NCBI RefSeq assembly: GCF_014206975.1
Contig: NZ_JACHOU010000020.1
Span: forward strand, 21,096-85,095
Length of the DNA: 64,000 nucleotides
DNA from: Aminobacter aganoensis
GTDB lineage: Bacteria > Pseudomonadota > Alphaproteobacteria > Rhizobiales > Rhizobiaceae
Reading direction: 5' to 3'
In this document: positions 51,051 to 63,371 of the stretch, piece by piece
How positions within the stretch are numbered: position 1 is the first letter of the stretch
Layout: every line of letters starts with the position of its first letter
Notes under the pieces: model-generated
Told to the model about the DNA's origin: nothing
Databases searched by the model: none
What the model saw: only the letters and a program-made list of their open reading frames with translations
Made by a program: the position numbers and the translations under genes

Positions 51051-53605
51051 TCATGGCGCTCGAGGCCTACCGAAAAAAGCGGAATTTCGACACCACCCCC
51101 GAGCCGAAAGGGCGACAGGGCCACCGCACAGGCAACAGCTTCGTTGTCCAGAAGCATGATGCGACACGCCTGCATTACGACTTCCGTCTGGAGATGGATG
51201 GGGTGCTGAAAAGCTGGGCGGTCACCAAGGGCCCCAGCCTGTCGCCCGGTGACAAGCGGCTGGCCGTGCATGTCGAGGACCATCCGCTCGATTATGGCGA
51301 TTTCGAAGGAACGATACCGAAAGGCGAATATGGGGGCGGCACCGTGATCGTCTGGGACCGCGGCACCTGGAGCCCGATCGGCGACGGCGCGAAGGGCTAC
51401 GCCAAAGGGCAACTCGATTTCGAACTCGATGGCGAGAAGCTCCACGGCCGCTGGCATCTCGTGCGCATGCGCGGAAAACCACGGGAGAAACGGGAAAACT
51501 GGCTGCTGATCAAGGGCGACGACGAATTTGCCCGGAACGACGGTGCTGATGTGCTCGACGAGCAACCGCTGTCGGTGAAGACGGGCCGGGACATCCCTGA
51601 GGTCGCGGGCGAAGCTCCCGGCTGGTCGTCGAAGAGCGGGCGCATCAGCGCCGGCAAGTCGCCCGACAAGACAACACCCGGCAAGGCCGGCAAGACACCG
51701 GCCGCCAGGCCGACAGGGGGCTCGCCGGCCAGCGCCGCCGCCGACATGACCAAGGCCAGAAAGGCAGCCCTTCCTGACTTCATCGAGCCGGCTCTGGCGA
51801 GCCTTGCGGCCTCGCCGCCCGCGGGCGAGCGCTGGATTCACGAAATCAAGTTCGACGGTTACCGCCTGCAGGCGAGACTGCAGGATGGTGATGTTGTCCT
51901 GTTGACGCGCAGCGGACTGGATTGGACGGGCAAGTTCGGCAAGGCTATAACAGGCGCGCTTGCCGCCCTTCCCGCCGCCTCGGCACTGATCGACGGCGAG
52001 CTGGTCGTGGAGACGGGCACCGGTGCGTCGGATTTTTCCGCCCTGCAGGCCGACCTCAGCGCGGGCCGGATGGACCGCTTCGTCTTTTATGCATTCGACC
52101 TGCTCTATCTCGACGGATACGACGTCACCCAGACACCCCTGGTGGAGCGCAAGGCCATGCTGCAGCAGTTCGTCCCCGAGGGCGACGGCATGGTCCGCTA
52201 CAGCGGTCATTTTGAGGAACGGGGCAGTCTGGTGCTGCGGCACGCCTGCCGCCTGAGCCTCGAGGGCGTGGTGTCGAAGCTGCGCGACGGCCCCTATCGT
52301 AGCGGCCGCGGCAAGTCTTGGATCAAGTCGAAATGCTCCGCCCGCCAGGAGTTCGTCGTCGCCGGATTTGTCCCTTCAAGCGTTTCGCGCAACGCAATCG
52401 GTTCGCTCATCCTCGGCGTGTTCGACGGCAAAGAGCTTCACCATGTCGGCCGTGTCGGGACCGGATTCACCGAAGCTGTGGCACGGCAGCTCTTCGGCAG
52501 GCTCGACCGCATGGCGATCGCGACCAGCCCATTTGCCAGTCGCCTGTCGGCCGACGAAAGGCGACTGGCCCGCTTTGTCCGGCCCGAGTTGGTGGCGGAA
52601 GTAGAGTTCAGGGCGTGGACCGCGGATGGTCACCTGCGCCACGCCTCGTTTCGCGCCTTGCGGGAAGACAAGCCGGCCACGGAAATCGTCCGCGAAGCGC
52701 AACCGGTCGCGAAAGCGCCGCCGCCTCAACGTCGGACAGTCAAGCTCACCCACCCCGACCGCCTCTACTGGCCCGAGGAGGGCGTGACCAAGGAGGGGCT
52801 GGCGGACTACTACAGCGACGTCTGGCGTCATATGGCGCCAATGGTCGTGGGCCGGCCACTGGCCCTGCTGCGCTGCCCGAACGGCATTGACGGCGAGAAG
52901 TTCTTCCAGAAACATGCCTGGAAAGGCCTGAACCAAAACATCGTGCTGATAAAGGACCCCAAGGATGCCGGCGGCGCACCGCTGATCAGCATTAACGACC
53001 TCGACGGCATGCTCGGCCTGGTCCAGTCGGCGGCGCTGGAAATCCATCCGTGGGGCTCGACGGCAGCGGATTGGGAACATCCCGACATCATCGTCATGGA
53101 TCTCGATCCGGGAGACGGAGTCTCCTGGCAGGCCGTCACCGAGGCGGCGCAGGAGGTTCGACAGCGGCTGGTCGACAAGGGGCTTGCCGCCTTCCTGAAA
53201 ACCTCGGGCGGCAAGGGCCTCCACGTCGTGGCGCCACTCAAGCCGAAGGTCGGCTGGCCTGAGGTCAAGGCCTTCACCAAGGCGATCGCCGACGCAATGG
53301 CGTCGGACGATCCGGATCGCTATGTCTCGACGATCAGCAAGTCGAAGCGCCACGGCAAGATCCTAGTCGACTATCTGCGCAACCAGCGCGGCGCGACCGC
53401 CGTGGCCTGCTATTCGACCCGGGCCCGCCCGGGGGCTTCGGTTTCTGCGCCACTGTCATGGGATGAGCTCGGCGCGGAAGTGGGGCCCGCCCACTTCACC
53501 GTCGAAAATATGCCGAGGCGCCTCGAAGCCCTGGCCAGCGACCCTTGGGAGGATTTTCGTGCTGCCGCCGTCCCGCTTGCCGCAAAACGCGGAAAGGCTA
53601 GCTAG
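51047..53605 (+). CDS. ligD: LigD, multifunctional end-joining DNA ligase
   Basis: An 852-residue fusion with three domains. The N-terminal 3'-phosphoesterase (about 1-170) shows FVVQKHDATRLHYDFRLEMD and PKGEYGGGTVIVWDRG; the ATP-dependent ligase (about 240-540) has the catalytic Lys268 in HEIKFDGYRLQA; the C-terminal primase-polymerase (about 560-850) has LTHPDRLYWPEEGVTKEGLA and VMDLDPGDGVSW with the metal Asp pair. The order PE-LIG-POL is that of Pseudomonas and rhizobial LigD rather than mycobacterial LigD. Coupled to ku upstream; its end overlaps the convergent second ku by 4 bases. Confidence 0.95.
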   Translation: MIMALEAYRKKRNFDTTPEPKGRQGHRTGNSFVVQKHDATRLHYDFRLEMDGVLKSWAVTKGPSLSPGDKRLAVHVEDHPLDYGDFEGTIPKGEYGGGTVIVWDRGTWSPIGDGAKGYAKGQLDFELDGEKLHGRWHLVRMRGKPREKRENWLLIKGDDEFARNDGADVLDEQPLSVKTGRDIPEVAGEAPGWSSKSGRISAGKSPDKTTPGKAGKTPAARPTGGSPASAAADMTKARKAALPDFIEPALASLAASPPAGERWIHEIKFDGYRLQARLQDGDVVLLTRSGLDWTGKFGKAITGALAALPAASALIDGELVVETGTGASDFSALQADLSAGRMDRFVFYAFDLLYLDGYDVTQTPLVERKAMLQQFVPEGDGMVRYSGHFEERGSLVLRHACRLSLEGVVSKLRDGPYRSGRGKSWIKSKCSARQEFVVAGFVPSSVSRNAIGSLILGVFDGKELHHVGRVGTGFTEAVARQLFGRLDRMAIATSPFASRLSADERRLARFVRPELVAEVEFRAWTADGHLRHASFRALREDKPATEIVREAQPVAKAPPPQRRTVKLTHPDRLYWPEEGVTKEGLADYYSDVWRHMAPMVVGRPLALLRCPNGIDGEKFFQKHAWKGLNQNIVLIKDPKDAGGAPLISINDLDGMLGLVQSAALEIHPWGSTAADWEHPDIIVMDLDPGDGVSWQAVTEAAQEVRQRLVDKGLAAFLKTSGGKGLHVVAPLKPKVGWPEVKAFTKAIADAMASDDPDRYVSTISKSKRHGKILVDYLRNQRGATAVACYSTRARPGASVSAPLSWDELGAEVGPAHFTVENMPRRLEALASDPWEDFRAAAVPLAAKRGKAS

Positions 53606-54405
53606 TTTTTGGCGCGGCCTTCTGCCTTGATGCTGCGTTTCAGCGCGTCCAGGATGCTGACGACATTGCTCGAGGAAGGGGCCGCATCGGTCTTTTCCTT
53701 GGCAGGTCGACGGCGTCCCTTCTTCTTGGACGCGATGATGTCGAGCAGCTTTTCCTGAACCGGATCCCGAACCATGTCAGGGTCCCAGGGCTGGGTCCGG
53801 CTATCGATGAGGCGCCCCACCAGGGTCACCAGATCCGGATCGAGCTTGCGGGCATCGATCTCGGCAAAATAGTCGCCCGCGTCCCTGACTTCGTCGCCAT
53901 AGCGCAACGTCCACAACACGATGCCCTTGTCGCGCGGCTCGAGCATCACGGCGCGCTCGCGCCGGTAGAGAACGAGCCGCGAAATGCCCACCATGCCGGC
54001 CGCCGCCATGGCATCGCGGATCACCGAGAAGGCTTCCTCGCCGACGCTGTCGTCAGGCACCAAGTAATGCGGTTTGTCCAGCCAGATCCAACCGATGCTG
54101 TCGGAGGAAACGAACATCTCGATATCGATGGTCCGGGTGCTTTCGAGGCCCACGGCTTCAAGCTCCTCATCTTCGAGGAAAACATAATCCTCCTCGCCCT
54201 TGGGGTAGCCCTTGACCTCGTCGTCCTCGTTTACAGGCTTGCTGGTGACCGCATCGACATAGTGGCTGACGACCCGATTTCCAGTCTTTTCGTTGAGGGT
54301 GTGAAAGCGAACCTTCTCGGACTCGCTGGTCGCGGGCGTCATGGCGACCGGGCAAGTCACCAGCGACAGTTTCATGTAGCCCTTCCAGAATGCGCGCTGT
54401 GCCAT
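53602..54405 (-). CDS. ku: Ku protein for non-homologous end joining (copy 2)
   Basis: A 267-residue Ku protein, clearly distinct from the first copy (starts MAQRAFWKGYMKLSLVTCPV; VFLEDEELEAVGLESTRTID; ends with a Lys-rich tail then VSILDALKRSI). The ATG at 54405 is chosen because the longer frame adds an unrelated segment. An exact EcfG-type promoter ends 36 bases upstream, matching the known general-stress control of one ku gene in Sinorhizobium meliloti. Having two ku genes with one ligD is common in rhizobia; the copies may form heterodimers or serve different conditions. Confidence 0.93.
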   Translation of the reverse strand: MAQRAFWKGYMKLSLVTCPVAMTPATSESEKVRFHTLNEKTGNRVVSHYVDAVTSKPVNEDDEVKGYPKGEEDYVFLEDEELEAVGLESTRTIDIEMFVSSDSIGWIWLDKPHYLVPDDSVGEEAFSVIRDAMAAAGMVGISRLVLYRRERAVMLEPRDKGIVLWTLRYGDEVRDAGDYFAEIDARKLDPDLVTLVGRLIDSRTQPWDPDMVRDPVQEKLLDIIASKKKGRRRPAKEKTDAAPSSSNVVSILDALKRSIKAEGRAKN

Positions 54406-54441
54406 CGTGTCGTCCCGCGTGTCGAGTGCCAGATGTCGAGT

Positions 54442-54466
54442 AACGTCGAATGCGGGCTTGCGTTCC
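54442..54466 (-). promoter_or_regulatory. EcfG/RpoE2-type promoter of the second ku gene
   Basis: On the minus strand GGAAC (54466-54462), a 16-base spacer and CGTT (54445-54442), ending 36 bases before the ku start. Confidence 0.8.
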
Positions 54467-54565
54467 GGCAGCTGCGGGCCGCGGCATGCTTCCCAACAAA
54501 TCACCAGGCAAGGGGCGGAACGCCGACGCCGGGTCGAGCCCTACTGGGAAAAGCACTGCTGGGAT

Positions 54566-54590
54566 GGAACTCGTCACAGCTGCCGAAGTT
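54566..54590 (+). promoter_or_regulatory. EcfG/RpoE2-type general stress promoter
   Basis: GGAAC (54566-54570), a 16-base spacer, AGTT (54587-54590), ending 41 bases before the 87-residue gene. It forms a divergent pair with the ku promoter. Confidence 0.6.
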
Positions 54591-54631
54591 GTCCTTCTGA
54601 AAGCTGTCGCCGATGACAGAGGGAGGCCATC

Positions 54632-54895
54632 ATGAGTTCCGCGCAGACGACCATTGACCCCGACATGATCCGCCGATGGGCGGAACAACGCGGCGGAAAA
54701 CCATCGTGCATAAAAGACGCCCCAAAGGGTGGCGGCATACTGCGTCTTGATTTCGGTGAGGCAGAGCCCGGCTTGGAGGAAATTTCCTGGGAGCAGTTCT
54801 TCGAGATATTCGACAAGGAAAAGCTTGCTTTTCTCTATCAAGACAAGACCGACGAAGGCATTAGCCGTTTCAACAAATTCGTCGACCGTGTCTAG
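54632..54895 (+). CDS. Small conserved hypothetical protein next to ku
   Basis: An 87-residue protein with GGGAGG 6 bases before the ATG. It starts with MIRRWAEQRGGKPSCIKD after a short lead, has GGGILRLDFGEAEPGLEEIS in the middle and ends LAFLYQDKTDEGISRFNKF. I recall this family in rhizobia without a function; it is sometimes misnamed a branching enzyme. The divergent promoter arrangement with ku2 suggests shared stress control. Confidence 0.75.
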   Translation: MSSAQTTIDPDMIRRWAEQRGGKPSCIKDAPKGGGILRLDFGEAEPGLEEISWEQFFEIFDKEKLAFLYQDKTDEGISRFNKFVDRV

Positions 54896-56050
54896 GTCGC
54901 GCAGCTCACCGAGCCGTCGGTCTGCAAAAGGACCGCTTTGTCATGCTTTTCAGCAAGGGTCGGGAGCGTCGAGGCCGCAGGCAATCGTCCCTCCGAGGCC
55001 TTGTGCTAATTGGAGCGCCCAGACAAATTATGCCCAATCGAACATCGAGCTTGAAAGCCGCGCGGGACAATCACTGTCTTATCGCCATTGGTGCGTCCTC
55101 TGGCGGGGTCGAACCGTTGAAACAGATCGTGCGCGACCTGCCGTCCGATCTTGCGGCATCCGTCTTCGTAGTCCTTCATATTGGCCCCGTGAGCCATCTC
55201 GCGGGCATCCTTGATCGCGCCGGCCCACTGCACGCCAGGACGGCGGTAAATGGAGCGATTTTCAAGCGCGGAAATATCTATGTGGCGCCGCCGAACTACC
55301 ATCTTTTGATCCATGACGATCACATCATGCTTCGCCGCGGCCCTCGGGAAAACCTCTCAAGGCCGGCCATCGACCCGCTGTTTCGATCTGCCGCGTTGAG
55401 TTTCGGCCCGCGGGTGATCGGGGTCGTTCTTTCGGGTTCGCTTTCGGACGGGACAGCGGGATTGCGGGCGATCAAGGCAATGGGCGGGCTGGCGGTCGTC
55501 CAGGATCCACAAGACGCCGCAGTGCCGGCGATGATCAACAGCGCAATGAGATATGTCGATGTGGATCACACAGCACCTGCCGCCGATATCGGCGCTCTCC
55601 TCGGGGAGTTGGCTGTGAAACCGGCAGGAGAAGCAAGTCCTGCACCGCCGCATCTGCGGCTCGAGGCCGCCATTGCGGCACAGGAGCATTCGACCATGCA
55701 AGAAGAAGATAGACTTGGCGAAATCTCGGTATTCATATGTCCCGAATGCCATGGTCCGCTGTGGGAAATCGAAGACGGTGACATGGTGCGCTATCGATGC
55801 CATACGGGACATGCCTTCACTTCGGAGGCGATGCTGGAGGCGCAATCGGTCGAAGTCGACGAGATGTTGTGGAGTCTATTGAGAGCGCATCAGCAACGCG
55901 CCGAATTTACGCGACGGATGGCACAGCGCGAAAGTAAGAAGAATCTCCCGGCGCTGGCCGCACAGTTGGCCGCGAGAGCCCAGGAATACACCGACGACGC
56001 TCGCGTTATCGAGCGCATCCTCGAGAGCAGGCAGGCAGCAGTAAGCGAGC

Positions 56051-59632
<3,582 letters not shown>

Positions 59633-59663
59633 CGCATGCATTTCCACCGCTCCCAGGTTCGAG

Positions 59664-60038
59664 ATGACAGAAAAATCGCAACTCGATGGCCTCAGCGTCC
59701 TTGTCGTGGAAGACGCATTTTTGGTCGCTTTGGATCTTTGCGATTATCTCGAAAGCGCTGGCTGCACCGTGATCGGTCCCGCAGCGACTGTAAATCAGGC
59801 ATTTCAGGAAATGACCGACGTTAGCCTGGATGGTGCAGTGCTTGACGTCAATCTTGCCGGGGAACAGAGTTTTCCTATAGCTGAGCAGTTGGCGGCGCGT
59901 GGCGTGCCGTTCCTCTTTTTAACCGGATATGACAGCGTGACCGCATTCCCCAGCGCGTTTCAGAGCGTCCTCAGACTTTCGAAGCCTGTGGAACTGGAAA
60001 CTCTGGCAAAAGCCGTCTCTGAATTTCGGAAAAGCTAG
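59664..60038 (+). CDS. Single-domain response regulator
   Basis: A 124-residue protein that is only a receiver domain: acidic pair in VLVVEDAFLVALD, phospho-Asp61 in GAVLDVNLAGE, Thr in PFLFLTGYDS and Lys in RLSKPVELE. No output domain. It lies 31 bases after the HWE kinase and probably is its phosphate acceptor, either as a shuttle or as a sink that lowers phosphate flow to a PhyR-type regulator. ATG 59664 is chosen because the longer frame overlaps the kinase end. Confidence 0.9.
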   Translation: MTEKSQLDGLSVLVVEDAFLVALDLCDYLESAGCTVIGPAATVNQAFQEMTDVSLDGAVLDVNLAGEQSFPIAEQLAARGVPFLFLTGYDSVTAFPSAFQSVLRLSKPVELETLAKAVSEFRKS

Positions 60039-60078
60039 GTAGGCCGGAGCCCATCACGAGCGCCGCAGCATGCAGGAG

Positions 60079-60105
60079 CCCCACCGCTTCAGGCGGTGGG
60101 GTTTT
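60079..60105 (+). terminator. Terminator after the response regulator
   Basis: CCCCACCGC (60079-60087) pairs with GCGGTGGGG (60093-60101), followed by TTTT. Confidence 0.85.
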
Positions 60106-60110
60106 GTGCA

Positions 60111-60536
60111 TCACTGCGCTTTTTCGACCTGGCCCCTGATTTCGCCATCGGGGAATTTCTGGGTGTGGATGTTCAGATACCATTTGCCCGCCTGCAGATC
60201 GGCCATCTGTTGGTCGGTCAGGTCGGCGGAGCCGCTGGCCACGCTCAACGATATGTCGACAACAGGATCGGCATTCTCGCCCACCGCCGCCGGCCCGTGG
60301 AAATGCGCGGCCGTCGCGTCGCCTGTCAGCCCCGTCGACGTCACCGTCCAGGTCAGCTTCTTGGTGGCGCTGTCCAAGCTGACATCGGCTGTTCCCGTGC
60401 CGGTGCTGTCGGTCGGCGGCACCTCGCTGGCCGCCTTGAGATCGGCCTTGAACTTCATGGTCTCCGACAGAGACGGCGTCACGGCCAACAGCGTGCTAAC
60501 TGTGAACGCAAGCGCGAATGTCTTGAAAGCGGACAT
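60111..60536 (-). CDS. Secreted CHRD domain protein
   Basis: A 141-residue protein: a signal peptide (about 1-24, cleaved after SLS) and a CHRD domain (FKADLKAASEVPPTDSTGTG, TWTVTSTGLTGDATAAHFHG with the typical HFHGPA, WYLNIHTQKFPDGEIRGQV). Bacterial CHRD proteins are periplasmic or cell-surface proteins of unknown role. A stress-type promoter with a 17-base spacer lies upstream. Confidence 0.9.
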   Translation of the reverse strand: MSAFKTFALAFTVSTLLAVTPSLSETMKFKADLKAASEVPPTDSTGTGTADVSLDSATKKLTWTVTSTGLTGDATAAHFHGPAAVGENADPVVDISLSVASGSADLTDQQMADLQAGKWYLNIHTQKFPDGEIRGQVEKAQ

Positions 60537-60587
60537 TTCAGGTCCTCCTGGGGGAAATGTGCAGCATGCGCCGCACCGATTGTTTGA

Positions 60588-60613
60588 AACGTGCGGCCTC
60601 CGGCAGGAGTTCC
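60588..60613 (-). promoter_or_regulatory. EcfG/RpoE2-type general stress promoter
   Basis: On the minus strand GGAAC (60613-60609), a 17-base spacer and CGTT (60591-60588), ending 51 bases before the CHRD gene. Confidence 0.7.
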
Positions 60614-60634
60614 ACCAATGAGCCGTGGTCTGCT

Positions 60635-60994
60635 CTATTCCCTCGCGTCGGCACGATCCGCGCCGCCGGCCTCTTCTGCTTCCCTTTCGATGCTCTTCAA
60701 CGCCTTCTTGATCTCTTTGGCGTCGGCATGTTCGAGCCCCACCACCTGATTGCGGGCGCTGTTCAAACTGAGGACAATCTCGTCCAGCTTGGCGTGAATT
60801 GCCGCCGTATCACGGTAGCCCTGGATTAGGACGACGCCCGTTATCAGGATCGCAGCGACCGAAAGCCCATAGGTAACGATGTCGGTCAGGCCAAAGGGAA
60901 CCAACGCGGTGCTGACGATCATCGCTGCCATCAGAAGGTAGAAACCCGGCGGCCGTGAAAGAAAGCCGGCCAGTCTGAAAAGATGCGGGTCCAT
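60635..60994 (-). CDS. Low-affinity iron permease family-like membrane protein
   Basis: A 119-residue protein with two membrane helices (about 15-35 and 40-60) followed by a helical tail with AIHAKLDEIVLSLNSARNQV and VGLEHADAKEIKKALKSI, the pattern of the low-affinity iron permease family (Pfam PF04120). Iron transport by the small bacterial members is not established. A near-consensus promoter (TGAAC-N16-CGTT) ends 32 bases upstream. Confidence 0.8.
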   Translation of the reverse strand: MDPHLFRLAGFLSRPPGFYLLMAAMIVSTALVPFGLTDIVTYGLSVAAILITGVVLIQGYRDTAAIHAKLDEIVLSLNSARNQVVGLEHADAKEIKKALKSIEREAEEAGGADRADARE

Positions 60995-61026
60995 GGCGAC
61001 GCCTGACGTTCAATTGCGTAGCTGAT

Positions 61027-61051
61027 AACGCAGGCTCCGGCCTTTGGTTCA
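61027..61051 (-). promoter_or_regulatory. Near-consensus EcfG-type promoter
   Basis: On the minus strand TGAAC (61051-61047), a 16-base spacer and CGTT (61030-61027). One base off in the -35 element; distance and spacing match the other sites. Confidence 0.5.
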
Positions 61052-61425
61052 TTTGTCGGCCTCCCGAACGGCCTGAGAGGTGTCCGAAGAATAGCCAAAG
61101 TGCATTCCCAGCAGGTTGCACGGCATCGCGCGAAGCTCGACAAGATAATCGCAGCCCAGCCTTCGTACTGTTTCCCTATCGCCTGCCAAGACCTGCCGGA
61201 GGGCGATCGCGGCCGGCTTCCAGAGCGGTATTGGGGGCATGATCGCTCCATCGCGAGAACGCGCCGGTCGCCGTTCCGTGCCCATAGCAGCGTTAAAACG
61301 AGACGCAGCACAACTCGGCGGCCGAAGTCGGAACCTCACCCACGTAATAGCCAGCGGTCCGCGGGCGGCTAATGGACTCTTGGGAGGTGCAACGGCATGA
61401 TCCCGGCGATTCGGAAAGGATGCCC
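61052..61425. other. Stretch with only a doubtful frame
   Basis: About 370 bases. A minus-strand frame (61049-61339, 96 residues; later part AIALRQVLAGDRETVRRLGC) is open and its C-terminal half is not implausible, but it lacks a ribosome-binding site and family resemblance. Otherwise nothing was recognised. Confidence 0.3.
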
Positions 61426-61650
61426 ATGTCTGTAAAATTCGTAAACACGACCACCACGCCGAACCTGGTCAACGTGCATATTAACGCGCTCGAACCGGGA
61501 AACCTTATCGTGCGGCTGGAATATGTGACTTCCCAGGACCACATCGAGCAGATCCGACGCGGCGAGGCGACGGTCGACAACGTCGAGCTGCTGATCAAGC
61601 CGCACCAAGCGCGAAAGATCGCCGAAGGTTTGTCCGCCAGGCGGAACTGA
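61426..61650 (+). CDS. Small hypothetical protein
   Basis: A 74-residue protein with GGAAAGG upstream of the ATG at 61426. It reads as a compact alpha/beta domain (NLVNVHINALEPGNLIVRLE, then HIEQIRRGEATVDNVELLIK). No family was recognised. It stands alone. Confidence 0.55.
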   Translation: MSVKFVNTTTTPNLVNVHINALEPGNLIVRLEYVTSQDHIEQIRRGEATVDNVELLIKPHQARKIAEGLSARRN

Positions 61651-61854
61651 TCGAGGCATCGAAGCAGCCCGGCGCGCAGCAGTAGAAATGCGCCATACGA
61701 GCGCTGATCAAGGGATGATCACTCCCGGAGCGGGACGCCATCGGTCTGGCGGAGGCCGTCGTGGTCTGCCGGTTCGGCCGCCGGGCAGACCACTATCGGG
61801 AACGTGGTCCGCTGAGGGACGACACGTTCACGAATTCGGAAGGCACGTTGGCCG

Positions 61855-62151
61855 TTACTGGCCGCTTGGTGCCGGTGCAGGCGTAGCAGGGGCCGCGGGG
61901 GCGGCCGCAGGGGCTTCAGGCGCAGCTGGTGCGGCCGGAGCGGCAGGTGCCGCCGGTGCTGCGGGCGCAGCCGGTGCCTCAGGCGCCGAAGATGTTGGTG
62001 CCTGGACGTTGACGTCGACATTGCGGCTGCCGCCCCAATCGCCTTGAACGAAAAAGAACAGCGCAACGGCGGCCGCAATTGCGATGATGACCGCAACAAC
62101 CCAACCGGCCCCGCCGCCGCCGGAATTAACTACCGTAGGTCCATCAGCCAT
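61855..62151 (-). CDS. Membrane-anchored Ala/Pro-repeat protein
   Basis: A 98-residue protein: a short N-terminus with a Gly run, one membrane helix (about 16-37, VVAVIIAIAAAVALFFFVQG), a linker (DVNVQAP) and a C-terminal tail of repeated Ala-Ala-Pro units (about 60-95). The tail probably spans or decorates the cell wall. ATG 62151 has GGAGG 9 bases ahead; a TTG at 62157 is possible. It follows the 30-residue gene within 16 bases, so both should use the stress promoter at 62292-62317. Confidence 0.75.
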   Translation of the reverse strand: MADGPTVVNSGGGGAGWVVAVIIAIAAAVALFFFVQGDWGGSRNVDVNVQAPTSSAPEAPAAPAAPAAPAAPAAPAAPEAPAAAPAAPATPAPAPSGQ

Positions 62152-62166
62152 AACCAAAATCCTCCG

Positions 62167-62259
62167 TCATGTTAAATATATGCCGGCAATAAACAGCCCG
62201 ACACCTAACCCAAAGATGGGTGCGAGAATCCACCGCGCCTGGTGCACGCTGCGGTCCAT
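62167..62259 (-). CDS. 30-residue membrane peptide
   Basis: A very short gene with GGGAGG 5 bases before the ATG. The product starts MDRSVHQARWILAPIFGLGV and ends in a hydrophobic run (GLFIAGIYLT): one membrane helix with a basic start. A stress promoter ends 32 bases upstream, and the Ala/Pro-repeat gene follows. The strong ribosome-binding site makes it credible despite its size. Confidence 0.7.
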   Translation of the reverse strand: MDRSVHQARWILAPIFGLGVGLFIAGIYLT

Positions 62260-62291
62260 TTGATCCTCCCGTTTCACTTGGTTCTATTCGA

Positions 62292-62317
62292 ACGAGAAAC
62301 CCCGGGAATTGGTTCCC
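62292..62317 (-). promoter_or_regulatory. EcfG/RpoE2-type general stress promoter
   Basis: On the minus strand GGAAC (62317-62313), a 17-base spacer and CGTT (62295-62292), ending 32 bases before the 30-residue gene. Confidence 0.75.
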
Positions 62318-62398
62318 TGGGGTCAGATCATCACCGCCCGCTCGGGATGAAGTGAACCCAACCGGTCGAGCGACGGCTCAGCTTTGGCAAAGCAAAAG

Positions 62399-62427
62399 GC
62401 CCCGCCGGGAGACTGTGCCGGCGGGGC
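62399..62427 (-). terminator. Terminator of the long DUF1236 gene
   Basis: GCCCCGCCGG (62399-62408) and CCGGCGGGGC (62418-62427) form a perfect 10-base stem; on the minus strand CTTTTGC follows. It ends the gene at 62453-63172. Confidence 0.75.
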
Positions 62428-62452
62428 TGTCGGTGCCAGCTCAATGTCGGCC

Positions 62453-63172
62453 CTAGACGAGAATGAGCACAATTTTTAATGTCGAGGGCTCGACGATCAC
62501 GATGCGCCCGTCGACGAGGATAAAGAACAGATATCCTTCGTAAGCCGGCACGATCTTTACGATCCTGACGGGAAGCGGTCTCAGCTTGACCTTCACCGTC
62601 TGCGGCACCGCCACGCCGACCGCCACGTCAACGTCGACACGTACCGGCTCCACCCTCTCTTCCTTGATTACCTGGGTAATCTCTGTCTTCTGCTCGACGG
62701 TGACGTTGACGTTCGTGGCAGCAGACTTGCCACCTTGCTCAGTCTGCTGCTGCTCGCCTTGGGCCGGCTGTGTTTGCGTCTCTGTGTTGCTGCCCTGGGC
62801 GGGCTGCTGTTGTGTTTCCGTGCCCTGGGCTGGCTGCTGCTGCGTCTCAGCGGTACCGCCCTTTGCCGGCTGCTGCTGTGTTTCCGTGCCCTGTGTAGGC
62901 TTTTGGGGTTCGGCCGCCGGCTGCTCGGCCTGTCCCTGCTGAGCTTTGGGCTTGTCGGCCTTACCCTGATTTTCACCGCCCTGCTGGCTCTCGGGAGATG
63001 GCGTCGTGCCTTGCTGGGCACCACCTTCCGGCTGTGGGCACGTCGCGGACTGCGATCCATCAGGGCATTTTGCCTCCTGTCCCTGAGCCGGCTGCTCTGT
63101 CTGTGCCAGAACCGGGGCGATTGCAATTCCCAGTCCTAAGCCAATTGCACTGGTTATGATGATACCTCGCAT
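62453..63172 (-). CDS. Secreted DUF1236 protein with a Gln-rich repeat region
   Basis: A 239-residue protein: a signal peptide (about 1-23, cleaved after VLA), a long Gln/Gly/Pro/Thr region with repeated GTETQQQPAQG-like units (about 94-132), a charged stretch, and a C-terminal beta domain ending GYLFFILVDGRIVIVEPSTL, the DUF1236 pattern also seen at 29735-30040. The repeats are nearly identical at DNA level (about 62770-62910), so copy number may vary between strains. Likely periplasmic or surface-exposed. No consensus stress promoter was found (a GGAAC-N9-CGTT upstream has the wrong spacing). Confidence 0.85.
   Translation of the reverse strand: MRGIIITSAIGLGLGIAIAPVLAQTEQPAQGQEAKCPDGSQSATCPQPEGGAQQGTTPSPESQQGGENQGKADKPKAQQGQAEQPAAEPQKPTQGTETQQQPAKGGTAETQQQPAQGTETQQQPAQGSNTETQTQPAQGEQQQTEQGGKSAATNVNVTVEQKTEITQVIKEERVEPVRVDVDVAVGVAVPQTVKVKLRPLPVRIVKIVPAYEGYLFFILVDGRIVIVEPSTLKIVLILV
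62770..62910 (-). repeat. Tandem repeats inside the DUF1236 gene
   Basis: Repeated units encode TETQQQPA-(Q/K)-G about four times, with only small changes between copies. Typical of slippage-prone surface-protein repeats. Confidence 0.65.
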
Positions 63173-63315
63173 GACGAGTTCTCCCGTTGGAATAGCCCGC
63201 GAGGGCTAATCCAAAACGGCAGCTATCGTTCCAAAGCATTTTCCCTGTGTCCGGTTTCCCCTGCATGGCGATCCGCCGCGACCTCAATCAATCGCCGCCT
63301 TAAGGCAGGTTTGTC

Positions 63316-63340
63316 GGAACGGATCGCCGCCTCGATGGTT
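63316..63340 (+). promoter_or_regulatory. EcfG/RpoE2-type general stress promoter
   Basis: GGAAC (63316-63320), a 16-base spacer, GGTT (63337-63340), ending 31 bases before the third PRC-barrel gene. Confidence 0.7.
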
Positions 63341-63371
63341 TCGCCCTCCCAACCCCAAGAGGACGCCAATC

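Noticed and set aside
51023..52243. 406-residue minus-strand frame opposite ligD
   Set aside because: Shadow of the phosphoesterase and ligase domains.
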